Below are positions 5,249 through 12,735 of a stretch of DNA of 12,735 bases, piece after piece; position 1 is the stretch's first letter; each line of letters starts with the position of its first letter. Location: assembly GCA_030428695.1 (NCBI GenBank), contig JAUIEM010000293.1:1-12735 (forward strand), read 5' to 3'. The notes below the pieces were generated by a model that ran no database searches, was not told the DNA's origin, and saw only the letters and a program-made list of their open reading frames with translations. A program made the translations under genes and the position numbers. Source of the DNA: a bacterium (GTDB taxonomy: Bacteria; Planctomycetota; J058; JAJDCP01).

Positions 5249-8200
5249 ATGGAGACCGCAGACACCGTCCGGGGCCCGCTGCCGGCGCCGCCGGAGGAAC
5301 CCAACGGGCCGCCCCTGGCCGCGTCACAGGCCGAGACGCTGTTGACCGTGGTCGTCGACGACCTCGACAGCCACGGGGAAGACGACACCTGCAAGCCCCG
5401 CGCTCGGGACCCCGGGCAGGCGGTCCCCCCCGCGGGCCTCACGGCGGAGGACCGCTTCGACCCGGTCCGCATCATCGGGCAGGGAGGCATGGGCGTCGTG
5501 TTCGAGGCCGAGCAGAAGAGCCTCGAGCGGCGCGTGGCCGTCAAGGTCCTGCGGACGGACCGCGCGGGGGACCGCGACCGCTTCGTCGCCGAAGCGCTGT
5601 GCCTCGGCAGCCTCGACCATCCGAACATCGTCGCCGTCCACGGGCTCGGCGTCGCCGCCTCGGGCGAGACCTTCCTGACCATGCGCCGCGTCGCCGGCCA
5701 GACCTGGAGCGAGCGACTCGCCGCGCGCCGGGACGGGGCAGGCGACCTGAGCCGGGAGCTCGAGACCCTGATCCAGGTCTGCCACGCCGTCGAGCTCGCC
5801 CACAGCCGCGGGATCGTCCACAACGACCTCAAGCCGGCGAACGTGATGCTCGGGTCCTTCGGTGAGGTCCTCGTCGTCGACTGGGGGCTGGCGGTCAGCT
5901 TCCGCCCGCGACCGGAGAGCTCGCGCATCCCCGAGCGCACGAGCATCCGCGGGCTGCTCGGCACACCGAGCTACATGCCGCCCGAGCTCGCGCGCGGGGA
6001 AGGGAAGCGGGTCGGACCGTGGACCGACGTCTATCTGCTCGGGGCGATCCTCTACGAGCTGCTCTGCGGCCGCCCACCGCGCGGCGGGAAGGGGCTCGTC
6101 CGCACCGTCGTCGAGGCCTCGGAGGGATTCTGCCGGCCGCTGGAGCCCGGCGCTCCCGCCGAGCTGCGGGCCCTGTGCGAGCAGGCGCTGGCGGCCGAGC
6201 CGAAGGCGCGCTGCCCGAGCGCGGCGGCCTTCCGCGAGGCGATCCAGAGCTTCCTCCGCCACCGCCACAGCCTCGAGGTGGCCGCGGCCGCGGAGGAACA
6301 GCTGCGCGCCTGCGTATCCGGGAGCGGCGACCCGGAGCTCTACGAGAGCTTCGCCCAGGCCGTCGCCGGCTTCCGCCAGGCGCGGCTGTTGTGGGACGCG
6401 AACCCCGTCGCCCGACGCGGTGAGCCGGACGCCCGCGCCGCCTTCGCGGCGGCGGCCCTGCGCCGCGGAGACCTCGCGCTGGCCTCGGCGCAGCTGGCGA
6501 AGGTCGAGGCCGGGGAAGGGCCCGAACACCTGGCGCGCCGGGTCGAGGCGCTCGCCGCGGACATCCGCGCCGCCGGGCAGGCGAAGCGCCGGGCCGCGCG
6601 CCGCGCCCGGACGACGCGCCGGCTGCTGATCGCGGCGCTGACGTTCATCGTCTGTGGGCTGGTCGTCGCGCTGCTGGCCGAGAGCGAGCTGAACCGGGAG
6701 ATCCGCCTCGCCAAAGAGGACGCCGAGCGCGCCCGTGACAACGCCTTGCAAGCCCGGCAGAAGGAGGCCGTCGAGCGCGCCTGGGCCGAGCAGCGCGGCG
6801 AGATCGCCGAGGACACGCTCAACGAGCTGTTGTACGCCGTCCAGGTGCGGATGCAGACCGAGCCGGACGGGGCGAGCCGGCGCCTCTCCCGCGAGCTTCT
6901 GCGCGTTGCCCGCGCCGGACTGGGTGCCCTCCGCGACACCGACCACGCGCACGACCGCGTGTCGCGCTTGACGGTCCGGGCCGTCCTCGAGCTCGGCAAC
7001 GTGTCCCTCTTCTTCGAGAACGACCACGAGCGAGCCCAGCGCGAGTACGAGGCCGCCGCCGCCCTGCTCGAGGAGCTGGCCGCGCGCGGCACGGCGGACA
7101 CCGTCGATCTCCTCCTCCAGTCCGTCCGCGTCGACCGTGCGCTGGCCCGGCTGCACGAGCGCCTCGGCCGTCCCGACGAGGCGCTGGCGTGCTACGAGGG
7201 GGCGCTCGCGAGCATCGACCGGATCGGCGGGCTCGGCGGAAAGACCATCGACACCGAGCCTTTCCTGATCCTCCTCACCGACATAGGCCAGGTCCTGGTC
7301 GAGCGACACGAGCTCGACCGCGCGGAGGCCGTCGTCCGCCAGGCGCTCGCGCTCGAGGTCCCTGCCGAGACCGCGGTCCGCAGCTATCCCCTGGGGGTGC
7401 TCGCTTCGATCCTGACGGCGCGGGGGCAGCATGCGGAAGCGGAGCCGTGGCTCGAAGCCGCGCTCGAGCTGCTCGACGCCTTCCGCAAGGCCGACCCGGA
7501 CGATGTCAGCCGGGCGATCAAGTGGTTCGAGTACCTCGCGCGGTATGCGAACAACAAGCGCGAAACCGGGCGCGCCGCCGAAGCCCAGCCTTTGCTGCTG
7601 GAGTGCCTGGAGTTCTGGCAGGAGCGGGCCGCGGAGGATCCCGACGACACGGGGCTGCACTTCCGGGTGGCCGAGACGACGGCGGCGCTCGCCGGGGTCT
7701 CGGCCGCGCTCGGACGCCTCGACGAGGCGATCGAGCTGCAGACGACGGCGGTCGCGGCCGGGGAGGCGCTGGTCCGGCTGCAACCCGTCGACTCCGTGTT
7801 CCACGAGCACCTCGCCGAAGCGCTGCAGAACCTCGGCCTCTACGAAGAGACCCGCGGGGCGCTGCAGGCAGCCGACGCCGCCTTCGCGCGCGGCGAGGCG
7901 CTGTGGAGAGACAAGCTGGAGGCCGGGGGAGGGCCGACGGCGGCGTTCCGGCTCGCGGTCCAGCTGTGCGACCGCGGCCGGATCGCCCTGCTCCGCGGAG
8001 AGCTGCAGGTCGCCGAGGACCGCCTCCGCGAGGCGCTCCGCGAGGTCGACCTCTCCCGCGACCCCGGCTCTTCCCCGCCTCGCGCCGGGGTCGTGGTGCC
8101 GGAAACACAGCGGGACGACCTCGCCGCGGACCTGTGTTTCTATCTCGGTGAGGTCCGGGCAGGGCTCGGACGGAGCGACGAGGCCCTCGCGGACTACGAG

Positions 8201-8851
8201 CAGACGATCGCCCTGCTCGACGGGCTGATCGCCGGCGGCGCGCAGGACCCGGGGCTCCTGTTTCGGAGGGGAGCGGCGCAGCACGGCCGCGCCTCCGCGG
8301 CCGCCCGGCTCGGCCGGCGGGAGCTCGCCGAGACCAGCCTGCGGGGCGGCCTCGCCGACGCCGAAGCCGCGGTCGAGCGCAGCGGCGCGGTCGGACTGCA
8401 GCTGGTGGTGCGGGCGGCGATCCTCCTGGCCGACCATCTCGCCGCCGACGGGCGCGTCGAGGCGGCCGAACGCTGCTTCGAGCGCGCGGTGGAGGCCGCC
8501 GATGTCCTGTTCGAGGAGGGCGTGATCGAGCTGACGTCCTGGGGCAGCGTGAACGACCGCTTCGCGGCCTTCCAGCGCGGACACGGCGACAGGGCCGCGG
8601 AGGCCGGGGTCTACCGCGACGCACTCGAGCGGCTGGAGCGGCTCGACGCCCGCGGACCCGTCGAGACGCAGATCCGCGCAGGCCTGCTGTTCAACCTCGG
8701 CCGCTGCCAGGCCCACCTCGGTGAGGTCGAGCAGGCCCGGGCGCTGATCGGCGCGTCCCTCGAAGCGCTCGAGGCGCTCCCTCCCGGCAACCCGGCGCGG
8801 CGGGACATCGAGCAGCTGAGCCGCGGTCTGCTCGAGGCGCTGGAGCCGTAG
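5249..8851 (+). CDS. Membrane Ser/Thr protein kinase with C-terminal TPR-like region
   Basis: A 1200-residue eukaryotic-like kinase. The start ATG 5249-5251 (METADTV) is preferred because GGAGG lies four bases upstream; in-frame ATGs at 5126 and 5198 lack a ribosome site. Domains: acidic N-terminal lead (1-66); kinase domain (about 68-337) with GQGGMG (77-82), AVKV Lys99, catalytic HND (191-193), LKPANVML, DWG (211-213) and PPE (244-246); an Ala-rich helical linker; a transmembrane helix (about 459-478, IAALTFIVCGLVVALL); a charged coiled coil (480-530); then a long helical region to the C-terminus with TPR-like repeats, for example DEALACYEGAL, AEAVVRQALAL and DEALADYEQTI. This fits an intracellular kinase with an external or periplasmic scaffold. 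The catalytic Asp, Lys and metal Asp are present, so activity is likely despite HND. It is divergent from the SRPBCC-ArsR operon and a paralogue of the kinase at 1-1291. Its partner and signal are unknown. Confidence 0.95.
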   Translation: METADTVRGPLPAPPEEPNGPPLAASQAETLLTVVVDDLDSHGEDDTCKPRARDPGQAVPPAGLTAEDRFDPVRIIGQGGMGVVFEAEQKSLERRVAVKVLRTDRAGDRDRFVAEALCLGSLDHPNIVAVHGLGVAASGETFLTMRRVAGQTWSERLAARRDGAGDLSRELETLIQVCHAVELAHSRGIVHNDLKPANVMLGSFGEVLVVDWGLAVSFRPRPESSRIPERTSIRGLLGTPSYMPPELARGEGKRVGPWTDVYLLGAILYELLCGRPPRGGKGLVRTVVEASEGFCRPLEPGAPAELRALCEQALAAEPKARCPSAAAFREAIQSFLRHRHSLEVAAAAEEQLRACVSGSGDPELYESFAQAVAGFRQARLLWDANPVARRGEPDARAAFAAAALRRGDLALASAQLAKVEAGEGPEHLARRVEALAADIRAAGQAKRRAARRARTTRRLLIAALTFIVCGLVVALLAESELNREIRLAKEDAERARDNALQARQKEAVERAWAEQRGEIAEDTLNELLYAVQVRMQTEPDGASRRLSRELLRVARAGLGALRDTDHAHDRVSRLTVRAVLELGNVSLFFENDHERAQREYEAAAALLEELAARGTADTVDLLLQSVRVDRALARLHERLGRPDEALACYEGALASIDRIGGLGGKTIDTEPFLILLTDIGQVLVERHELDRAEAVVRQALALEVPAETAVRSYPLGVLASILTARGQHAEAEPWLEAALELLDAFRKADPDDVSRAIKWFEYLARYANNKRETGRAAEAQPLLLECLEFWQERAAEDPDDTGLHFRVAETTAALAGVSAALGRLDEAIELQTTAVAAGEALVRLQPVDSVFHEHLAEALQNLGLYEETRGALQAADAAFARGEALWRDKLEAGGGPTAAFRLAVQLCDRGRIALLRGELQVAEDRLREALREVDLSRDPGSSPPRAGVVVPETQRDDLAADLCFYLGEVRAGLGRSDEALADYEQTIALLDGLIAGGAQDPGLLFRRGAAQHGRASAAARLGRRELAETSLRGGLADAEAAVERSGAVGLQLVVRAAILLADHLAADGRVEAAERCFERAVEAADVLFEEGVIELTSWGSVNDRFAAFQRGHGDRAAEAGVYRDALERLERLDARGPVETQIRAGLLFNLGRCQAHLGEVEQARALIGASLEALEALPPGNPARRDIEQLSRGLLEALEP

Positions 8852-8866
8852 GGAAGCCGGGCAAGC

Positions 8867-9277
8867 CTAGGCCTGGGCGTCCGCGGAAGGGGCCGGTCGG
8901 CGCGCCGCGACCAGCAGCTGCACCATGGTCAGGGCGCCGATCAGGAGGCCGAGGCACTCGCGCGCCTGCTCCACGTAGGGGCGGTCGGGGCTCATGCCGG
9001 TGAAGAGATCGCCGGCGGGATGCTCCGCGAACAGCTCGACGACCCCCGGCACCAGCCACAGGGCCCAGCCCGCGGCGAGCACCAGGCCGGCCAGGGCGGC
9101 GCTGCGCACGACCCCCCAGGCCGCGCCGAGCACGCTGTTCAGGCCGAGGAAGCAGTACATCGCCACCCACAGGGCGGGGTCGGGGTCATTGAGCTGCAGC
9201 CAGGCCATCAGCAACGTGAGGCCGCCGAGCAGCCCCGCGGCGATGCGATGGTTGGTCGAGATCTTCACCGGCTTCAT
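8867..9277 (-). CDS. TMEM220-like four-helix membrane protein
   Basis: A 136-residue integral membrane protein. The start at 9275-9277 (MKPVKIS) has GGAGG seven bases upstream; longer frames begin in the neighbouring gene. Four hydrophobic segments lie at about 11-28, 36-54, 57-80 and 107-125. The motif LNDPDPALWVAMY (29-41) between helices 1 and 2, and RECLGLLIGA before helix 4, match the TMEM220 family (PF15071), whose biochemical role is not established. It ends 15 bp from the convergent kinase stop, with no clear terminator between them. The 534-residue gene ends 38 bp upstream on the same strand, so the two may be co-transcribed. Confidence 0.75.
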   Translation of the reverse strand: MKPVKISTNHRIAAGLLGGLTLLMAWLQLNDPDPALWVAMYCFLGLNSVLGAAWGVVRSAALAGLVLAAGWALWLVPGVVELFAEHPAGDLFTGMSPDRPYVEQARECLGLLIGALTMVQLLVAARRPAPSADAQA

Positions 9278-9315
9278 GATCCTTCCTCCCAGGAGTGGCC
9301 CGCGCGCGCCGTTCG

Positions 9316-10920
9316 TCATGAATCCACTGGCTGAAGGACCAACGGAACCCTGCAGATGGAGCTGTGCGGGAGCTCGTTGCTGCTCCCCAGAATGTGACCG
9401 TAGCGGCGGAAGAGCCTCCGGAGCTGCTTGTCGGTCGTCCCCGCGGGAACCAGGGAGGAGCTGAGCTCCCACTGCCGCTCCGCTGCGAAGATGCCGTTCA
9501 GCTGCGTCCGCAGCCGCTCGTGCGTGAGCTTCGCATCACCGGACCACTGCAGGACCTTGCCGACGGCGCCGGGCCGGTCGAGGACCTCGCGCATGTGCTC
9601 CCGTCTGCGCCGCCGGCTCTCCGCTTCCACCACCTGCCGGGCGAAGGCAGCAGCGACCGGCGCTCCCTCTACAACGAGCACCCAGCCCTCCTCCTGACTC
9701 GCCTGCACCCGGGCACAGACGGAGGCAAAGGGCTCCAGCCCCGCGGCGCGAAGCCCCCGAGCGGGACCGCTGCGCGGCAGCCGGGGGGCGGGCTCCCCGA
9801 AGAGCACAGGCACGGCGACCGGCTGGTACAGGGGGAGCGAGAGCTCTTCCAGCAGCCGTTGCAGGGGGAGTGGAGCCAGCCGACCGAGGGGGGACGATCC
9901 CGGGATCTGCAGGTCGATCTCCGCCGCACACCAGGCGCGCAGGGCCTCCACGGCTTCCTCCTGGCTCCCCTCGCCGAGCCGGCGCAGGTACAGGTGGAAG
10001 GAGACCTGCTTCAGCAGCTCGAGCAGCCCCGCGAGGGAGAGCTCTGCGACCCGCTCTCCGCTGAGCCGCAGCGCCGCGCTCGTCGCGCGTTCCGGGCTGA
10101 AGTGCACGGACAGGATGGGCGTGTAGGGGTGCTGGCCGCCGAGGCCGTGGTCGCGCCAGGCCGCCTCGCGGACCTGCGCGACGCGGTCGACCAGGCACCA
10201 CAGCCCGGGCTCTTCCCGGCACAGGCAGTCCAGCCACAGCGGCTCGCTCGCGGGCCACAGCGCGGCGACCCGGCGTCGCAGCGCGGCGAAGTCGACCAGG
10301 GGCGTGCCCTCGAGCAGGGAGGCGACATCGATGAGGCGGGCCTCTTCCTCCGGCTCTCCGTCGAGCCAGACGTGCAGGTCGCTGCTTCCCTGGGGCTGGG
10401 TCACGCAGCCACCGTCCGCCCACCCGAGCAGGGACTCGTCCGCTGGCACGACTCCCTGGAAACCCCTCTCCTGTCCGGTCGCCGCCGCGAACAGCTCGGC
10501 TCGCCTGGCAGCGAACAGTGCCCCGTCCTGGCCCTCCTTCGCTTCGACGATCGGCGTCCACTCCGGCCAACGGTACAGGACCCTGCTCGCAAAAGGCCGC
10601 TCGATCTCGACCGCGCGGCCAGCAGGGGAAGCCGCGACCAACCGACCGGGCTCTTCGACCATCTCCACGCCGTGGGTCAGCGAGACCGCGACGAGCTGCC
10701 CTGTGCGCTGGAAGAAGATCCGCTCCCCCGCGCGCAGGAAGCGGGGCGAGACGAGCGCCGCCTGTCCTCGTTCTTCCCGGTAGAGCAGGCTCCCTTCGCG
10801 CAGGTCGATGGCCCGTACCCCGGTTCCATAGTCGTTGTACACCAACAGCCCGCCCAACAGGACCGGCGGGGGGTGCGGAGGAGGTGCCTCGCAGGCGTTG
10901 CGCAGCACGATCTGTTTCAT
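9316..10920 (-). CDS. Unrecognised 534-residue protein, possible N-terminal beta-propeller
   Basis: I do not recognise this protein. The start at 10918-10920 (MKQIVLRNAC) has AAGGA eight bases upstream. There is no signal peptide or membrane helix, so it is probably cytoplasmic. Residues 20-185 contain repeats resembling PQQ/WD-type blades: LLVYNDYGTGVRAIDLREGS, ERIFFQRTGQLVAVSL and DLHVWLDGEP. A middle part (about 200-350) is Leu- and Trp-rich with many helices. The C-terminal third has a basic segment (SRRRRREHMREVL) and ends with LRRLFRRYGHILGSSNELPH, suggestive of a small helical domain. It could be a sensor or effector that combines a repeat domain with a variable tail; this is speculation. 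The start lies only 30 bases after the hairpin that terminates tRNA-Pro, leaving little room for its own promoter. The TMEM220-like gene follows at 38 bp. Confidence 0.8.
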   Translation of the reverse strand: MKQIVLRNACEAPPPHPPPVLLGGLLVYNDYGTGVRAIDLREGSLLYREERGQAALVSPRFLRAGERIFFQRTGQLVAVSLTHGVEMVEEPGRLVAASPAGRAVEIERPFASRVLYRWPEWTPIVEAKEGQDGALFAARRAELFAAATGQERGFQGVVPADESLLGWADGGCVTQPQGSSDLHVWLDGEPEEEARLIDVASLLEGTPLVDFAALRRRVAALWPASEPLWLDCLCREEPGLWCLVDRVAQVREAAWRDHGLGGQHPYTPILSVHFSPERATSAALRLSGERVAELSLAGLLELLKQVSFHLYLRRLGEGSQEEAVEALRAWCAAEIDLQIPGSSPLGRLAPLPLQRLLEELSLPLYQPVAVPVLFGEPAPRLPRSGPARGLRAAGLEPFASVCARVQASQEEGWVLVVEGAPVAAAFARQVVEAESRRRRREHMREVLDRPGAVGKVLQWSGDAKLTHERLRTQLNGIFAAERQWELSSSLVPAGTTDKQLRRLFRRYGHILGSSNELPHSSICRVPLVLQPVDS

Positions 10921-10941
10921 CGACGGCGTCCTTCAAAACCG

Positions 10942-10978
10942 TTAAAAGCAACGACCCCGGACGAATGCCCGGGGTCGT
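10942..10978 (-). terminator. Intrinsic terminator after tRNA-Pro
   Basis: Perfect 10 bp arms, ACGACCCCGG (10951-10960) and CCGGGGTCGT (10969-10978), enclose an 8-base loop. On the minus strand the stem is followed by TGCTTTTAAC, a moderate T-tract. It begins 13 bases beyond the tRNA 3' end. It also lies between the tRNA and the next minus-strand gene (start 10920), so readthrough would transcribe that gene. Confidence 0.78.
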
Positions 10979-10991
10979 GTGGATCAAAGCA

Positions 10992-11065
10992 TCGGAGTGA
11001 TTGGATTCGAACCAACGACCTTCTGACCCCCAGTCAGACGCGCTACCAAGCTACGCTACACTCCG
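10992..11065 (-). tRNA. tRNA-Pro (anticodon GGG)
   Basis: The minus strand folds as a full cloverleaf. The acceptor arms are CGGAGTG and CACTCCG, the D-arm contains AGCTTGGTAG, the anticodon stem TCTGA/TCAGA encloses the loop CTGGGGG with GGG at 34-36, and the T-arm contains GTTCGAAT. The 5' end CGG...TGTAGCG with AGCTTGGTAGCGC is characteristic of proline tRNAs. The discriminator base is A, and CCA is not encoded. The GGG anticodon reads CCC and CCU codons. Promoter and terminator flank it closely, so it is probably a single-gene unit. Confidence 0.96.
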
Positions 11066-11076
11066 TCGCCGCACCA

Positions 11077-11104
11077 AGGATAGCGATCGCCCTTTCGAGT
11101 TCAA
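11077..11104 (-). promoter_or_regulatory. Promoter of tRNA-Pro
   Basis: On the minus strand TTGAAC (complement of 11099-11104) and TATCCT (complement of 11077-11082) match sigma-70 boxes 4 of 6 each, with a 16-base spacer. The -10 box ends 11 bases before the mature tRNA, leaving a leader of a few bases, which is usual for tRNA genes. Confidence 0.55.
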
Positions 11105-11116
11105 GCCCTTTTCCAA

Positions 11117-11132
11117 CGTATGACCTCATACG
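11117..11132. promoter_or_regulatory. 16 bp palindrome CGTATGA-CC-TCATACG
   Basis: Perfect 7 bp arms with a 2-base centre, in an AT-richer patch 13 bp upstream of the tRNA -35 box and about 240 bp upstream of the divergent metallopeptidase start. This looks like a site for a dimeric regulator, able to act as an upstream element on the tRNA or on the metallopeptidase. No second copy is visible in the window, and the cognate regulator is unknown. Apart from this, the tRNA promoter and the sigma-54-like site, the 11066-11371 gap shows nothing I can name. Confidence 0.4.
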
Positions 11133-11313
11133 CCATCCGTCCCCCGGCCACTTCCCCGCGAACCCCTGGAAAATCGAGGTGCGCAGTCCCCACGCCGGGG
11201 TGACGGACGCCGCGATCACACGGACGGAGGGGCGTCGGCCTCTATTCGGTGTGTCGCCGTAAGTTGCTGGAAAGTAGCACTTTGTGGGAATGTTCTCCGG
11301 TCGCGACCCGAAC

Positions 11314-11329
11314 TGGCACGGCATTCGCA
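11314..11329 (+). promoter_or_regulatory. Possible sigma-54 (-24/-12) promoter
   Basis: TGGCACGGCATTCGCA fits the RpoN pattern TGGCAC-N5-TTGC with one mismatch (TCGC for TTGC). The invariant GG and GC are separated by the required 10 bases. It would start transcription near 11340 and give a leader of about 30 bases to the ATG at 11372. No enhancer-binding protein gene lies nearby, and the GC-rich background makes chance matches plausible. Confidence 0.33.
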
Positions 11330-11371
11330 CCGTCTCCCCGTGTCAGACCGCGATCCGGGGGAACCATACAC

Positions 11372-12607
11372 ATGCCGACCACACGTCACCTGCTCGCCCT
11401 TCTCCTCCTCGTCAGCTTCGGCGCCAGCCCGCTGCTGGCGGAGGTGCCTCGCAAGGTCCAGAGCAAGCAGGATCGTGCCTACAAGGACGCCGCCAAGGAG
11501 CTCTTGAAGCTCGGTAGGTTCTGCGCGAAGAACCGCGCCTATGACGAGGCGGCGGTCTGGCTCGAGCTCGGTCTCGAGCTGGTCCCGGCCGACAAGAAGC
11601 TGAGCCGCGAGCTCGAAGAGGTCGCCGCTGAAGAGCCGACCGACGTGCGCGACGACTTCGCCGAGGACTACCCCGAAGAGCGCCTCGAGGCCCTCCAGGA
11701 GTGCGGCGACGCGCTGGTCGAGCTGATCGTCTGGCTCGACGAGGAAGGCTATGACGAGTACGCCTCGCTGCAGCGCGACCAGCTCGCCGCGCTGTTCACC
11801 GGCGAGGCCGCCCGCTTCCCGACCCTGCTCAGCCCCGCGGCGCGGACCGCGCTGCTCGGCACCGTCGACCCGGGCGGCTACGAGTGGGAGGCCACCTTCT
11901 GCTCGAAGTACTACGACTTCTACACCAACGGCGACATCGACACGACCGAGGACTACGCCCAGGCCATGGACCTCATGTACGACAACTACTGCGACATCTT
12001 CCAGTACCACGAGGCGCCCCGGCAGGCCTTCCCGGTCCTGCTCTACGCCGACCAGCAGCAGTTCATGAGCCTGACCGGCATGGGCCCGAACGTCGGTGGC
12101 TTCTACGACGGCGGCAAGATCGTCGGCTTCCACGGCGGCCTGCGCGGCCTGAGCGTGCTCGAGGTGCTGTTCCACGAAGGCACCCACCAGTTCCAGGGCC
12201 TGGTGCTCGGCGACAACATGTGGGGCGCCAAGACCTGGTTCATCGAAGGCCTGGCCGTCTACTTCGAGGCGAGCGAGATCCGCGGCCGCAAGCTGAAGAC
12301 CGGCGTGATCCCCCGCGAACGGCTCAACTCCCTCAAGCGGGCGGTGCGGGTCGACGCCCACACCTCGCTGCAGGAGCTGATCCGCCTCGAGCAGTACCAG
12401 TTCACCGGCTTCCACTACGCCCACGGCTGGGCCCTGATCTACTTCTTCGTCCACGGCACCACCGACGGCCGCGAGCGCTTCAAGGACTACTTCACCCGCG
12501 TCCAGAACGGCACCTACGAAGGCGTCTCCACCTTCGAGGAGATCTTCGACAAGCCGATGCACGAGATCGAGGAAGCCTGGAAGGCCTTCGTCCTCAGCCT
12601 CGACTGA
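11372..12607 (+). CDS. Secreted DUF1570-like zinc metallopeptidase
   Basis: A 411-residue protein. The start at 11372 (MPTTRHLLAL) opens a signal peptide probably cleaved after Ala23 (SPLLA-E). GGGGGA lies about nine bases upstream, a weak ribosome site; the longer frame to 11249 puts a non-signal leader in front. After an acidic helical region (30-140) comes the peptidase part. LFHEGTHQFQ carries the zinc motif HEGTH (268-272), and WFIEGLAVYFEAS (289-301) supplies Glu292 as the likely third ligand of a gluzincin. GFHYAHGWALIYFFVHG (347-361) follows, as in DUF1570 (PF07607) proteins common in planctomycetes. All expected zinc ligands are present, so it is likely active on extracellular or periplasmic protein; the substrate is unknown. 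It stands alone and is divergent from tRNA-Pro. Confidence 0.85.
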   Translation: MPTTRHLLALLLLVSFGASPLLAEVPRKVQSKQDRAYKDAAKELLKLGRFCAKNRAYDEAAVWLELGLELVPADKKLSRELEEVAAEEPTDVRDDFAEDYPEERLEALQECGDALVELIVWLDEEGYDEYASLQRDQLAALFTGEAARFPTLLSPAARTALLGTVDPGGYEWEATFCSKYYDFYTNGDIDTTEDYAQAMDLMYDNYCDIFQYHEAPRQAFPVLLYADQQQFMSLTGMGPNVGGFYDGGKIVGFHGGLRGLSVLEVLFHEGTHQFQGLVLGDNMWGAKTWFIEGLAVYFEASEIRGRKLKTGVIPRERLNSLKRAVRVDAHTSLQELIRLEQYQFTGFHYAHGWALIYFFVHGTTDGRERFKDYFTRVQNGTYEGVSTFEEIFDKPMHEIEEAWKAFVLSLD

Positions 12608-12624
12608 CCTGACACAACGATTCA

Positions 12625-12713
12625 CCCCTCTGAATATGACCGTCCACGCTCTTTGAGGGGGAACGAGCCCATTCTGACCGAGATCTAAGAAGGGAAAGGC
12701 GGGAGCCCCCTCA
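12625..12713 (+). repeat. Three complementary arms downstream of the metallopeptidase
   Basis: CCCCTC (12625-12630) and CCCCCTCA (12706-12713) can each pair with the central TGAGGGGG (12654-12661), so only one stem can form at a time. No T-run follows either stem, so a standard terminator is not evident. The right-hand edge (12608-12735) otherwise has no gene I can support. Confidence 0.25.
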
Positions 12714-12735
12714 CAGATCTTGGCGGATTCCAAGG

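Noticed and set aside
5324..8716. 1130-codon minus-strand frame opposite the kinase
   Set aside because: It is a codon-phase mirror of the kinase gene, which has all its expected motifs; the mirror frame has none.
8852..8866. Bidirectional terminator between the convergent kinase and TMEM220-like genes
   Set aside because: Only a short imperfect GCCTAGGC palindrome with no T-run is present.
9364..11262. 632-codon plus-strand frame that crosses the tRNA
   Set aside because: It runs through the tRNA gene and its terminator, which a real gene would not do, and it has no recognisable domain.
11216..12733. 505-codon minus-strand frame opposite the metallopeptidase
   Set aside because: It is antisense to the HEGTH peptidase and shows only Val/Leu/Glu-rich shadow composition.

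Overview
The window is very GC-rich and its gene set points to a high-GC member of the Planctomycetota or a relative. It has two large membrane Ser/Thr kinases with TPR-like tails, a secreted DUF1570-type metallopeptidase, a secreted glycosidase-like protein and an exported acetolactate-decarboxylase-like protein. This assignment rests on gene content only. I see no mobile element, CRISPR array, phage gene or defence island.

Left part (1-5072, all confident genes on the minus strand): the 5' portion of a Ser/Thr kinase gene that runs off the left edge; a small exported protein resembling acetolactate decarboxylase; a ~360 bp gap with several inverted repeats and a possible 42-residue plus-strand ORF; a secreted TIM-barrel glycosidase-like protein; and an overlapping pair encoding an SRPBCC/AHSA1 protein and an ArsR-type repressor.

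Middle (5073-8851): an intergenic region with two matching 16 bp inverted repeats, well placed to be the ArsR operator. A 1200-residue kinase gene that reads divergently starts beyond it. This kinase is a paralogue of the one at the left edge, and both share an unusual HND/DWG active-site signature.

Right part (8867-12735): a TMEM220-like membrane protein and, upstream of it, an unrecognised 534-residue protein with possible beta-propeller repeats, both on the minus strand. Then come a tRNA-Pro(GGG) with its own promoter and intrinsic terminator, also minus, and a divergent secreted DUF1570-like zinc metallopeptidase on the plus strand with a possible sigma-54-type promoter.

The genes do not form one obvious pathway. 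The best-supported functional unit is the SRPBCC-ArsR operon with its paired operator-like repeats. The most unusual proteins are the two HND/DWG kinases, the acetolactate-decarboxylase-like exported protein and the unrecognised gene at 9316-10920. I found no convincing evidence for a wholly new multi-gene system.
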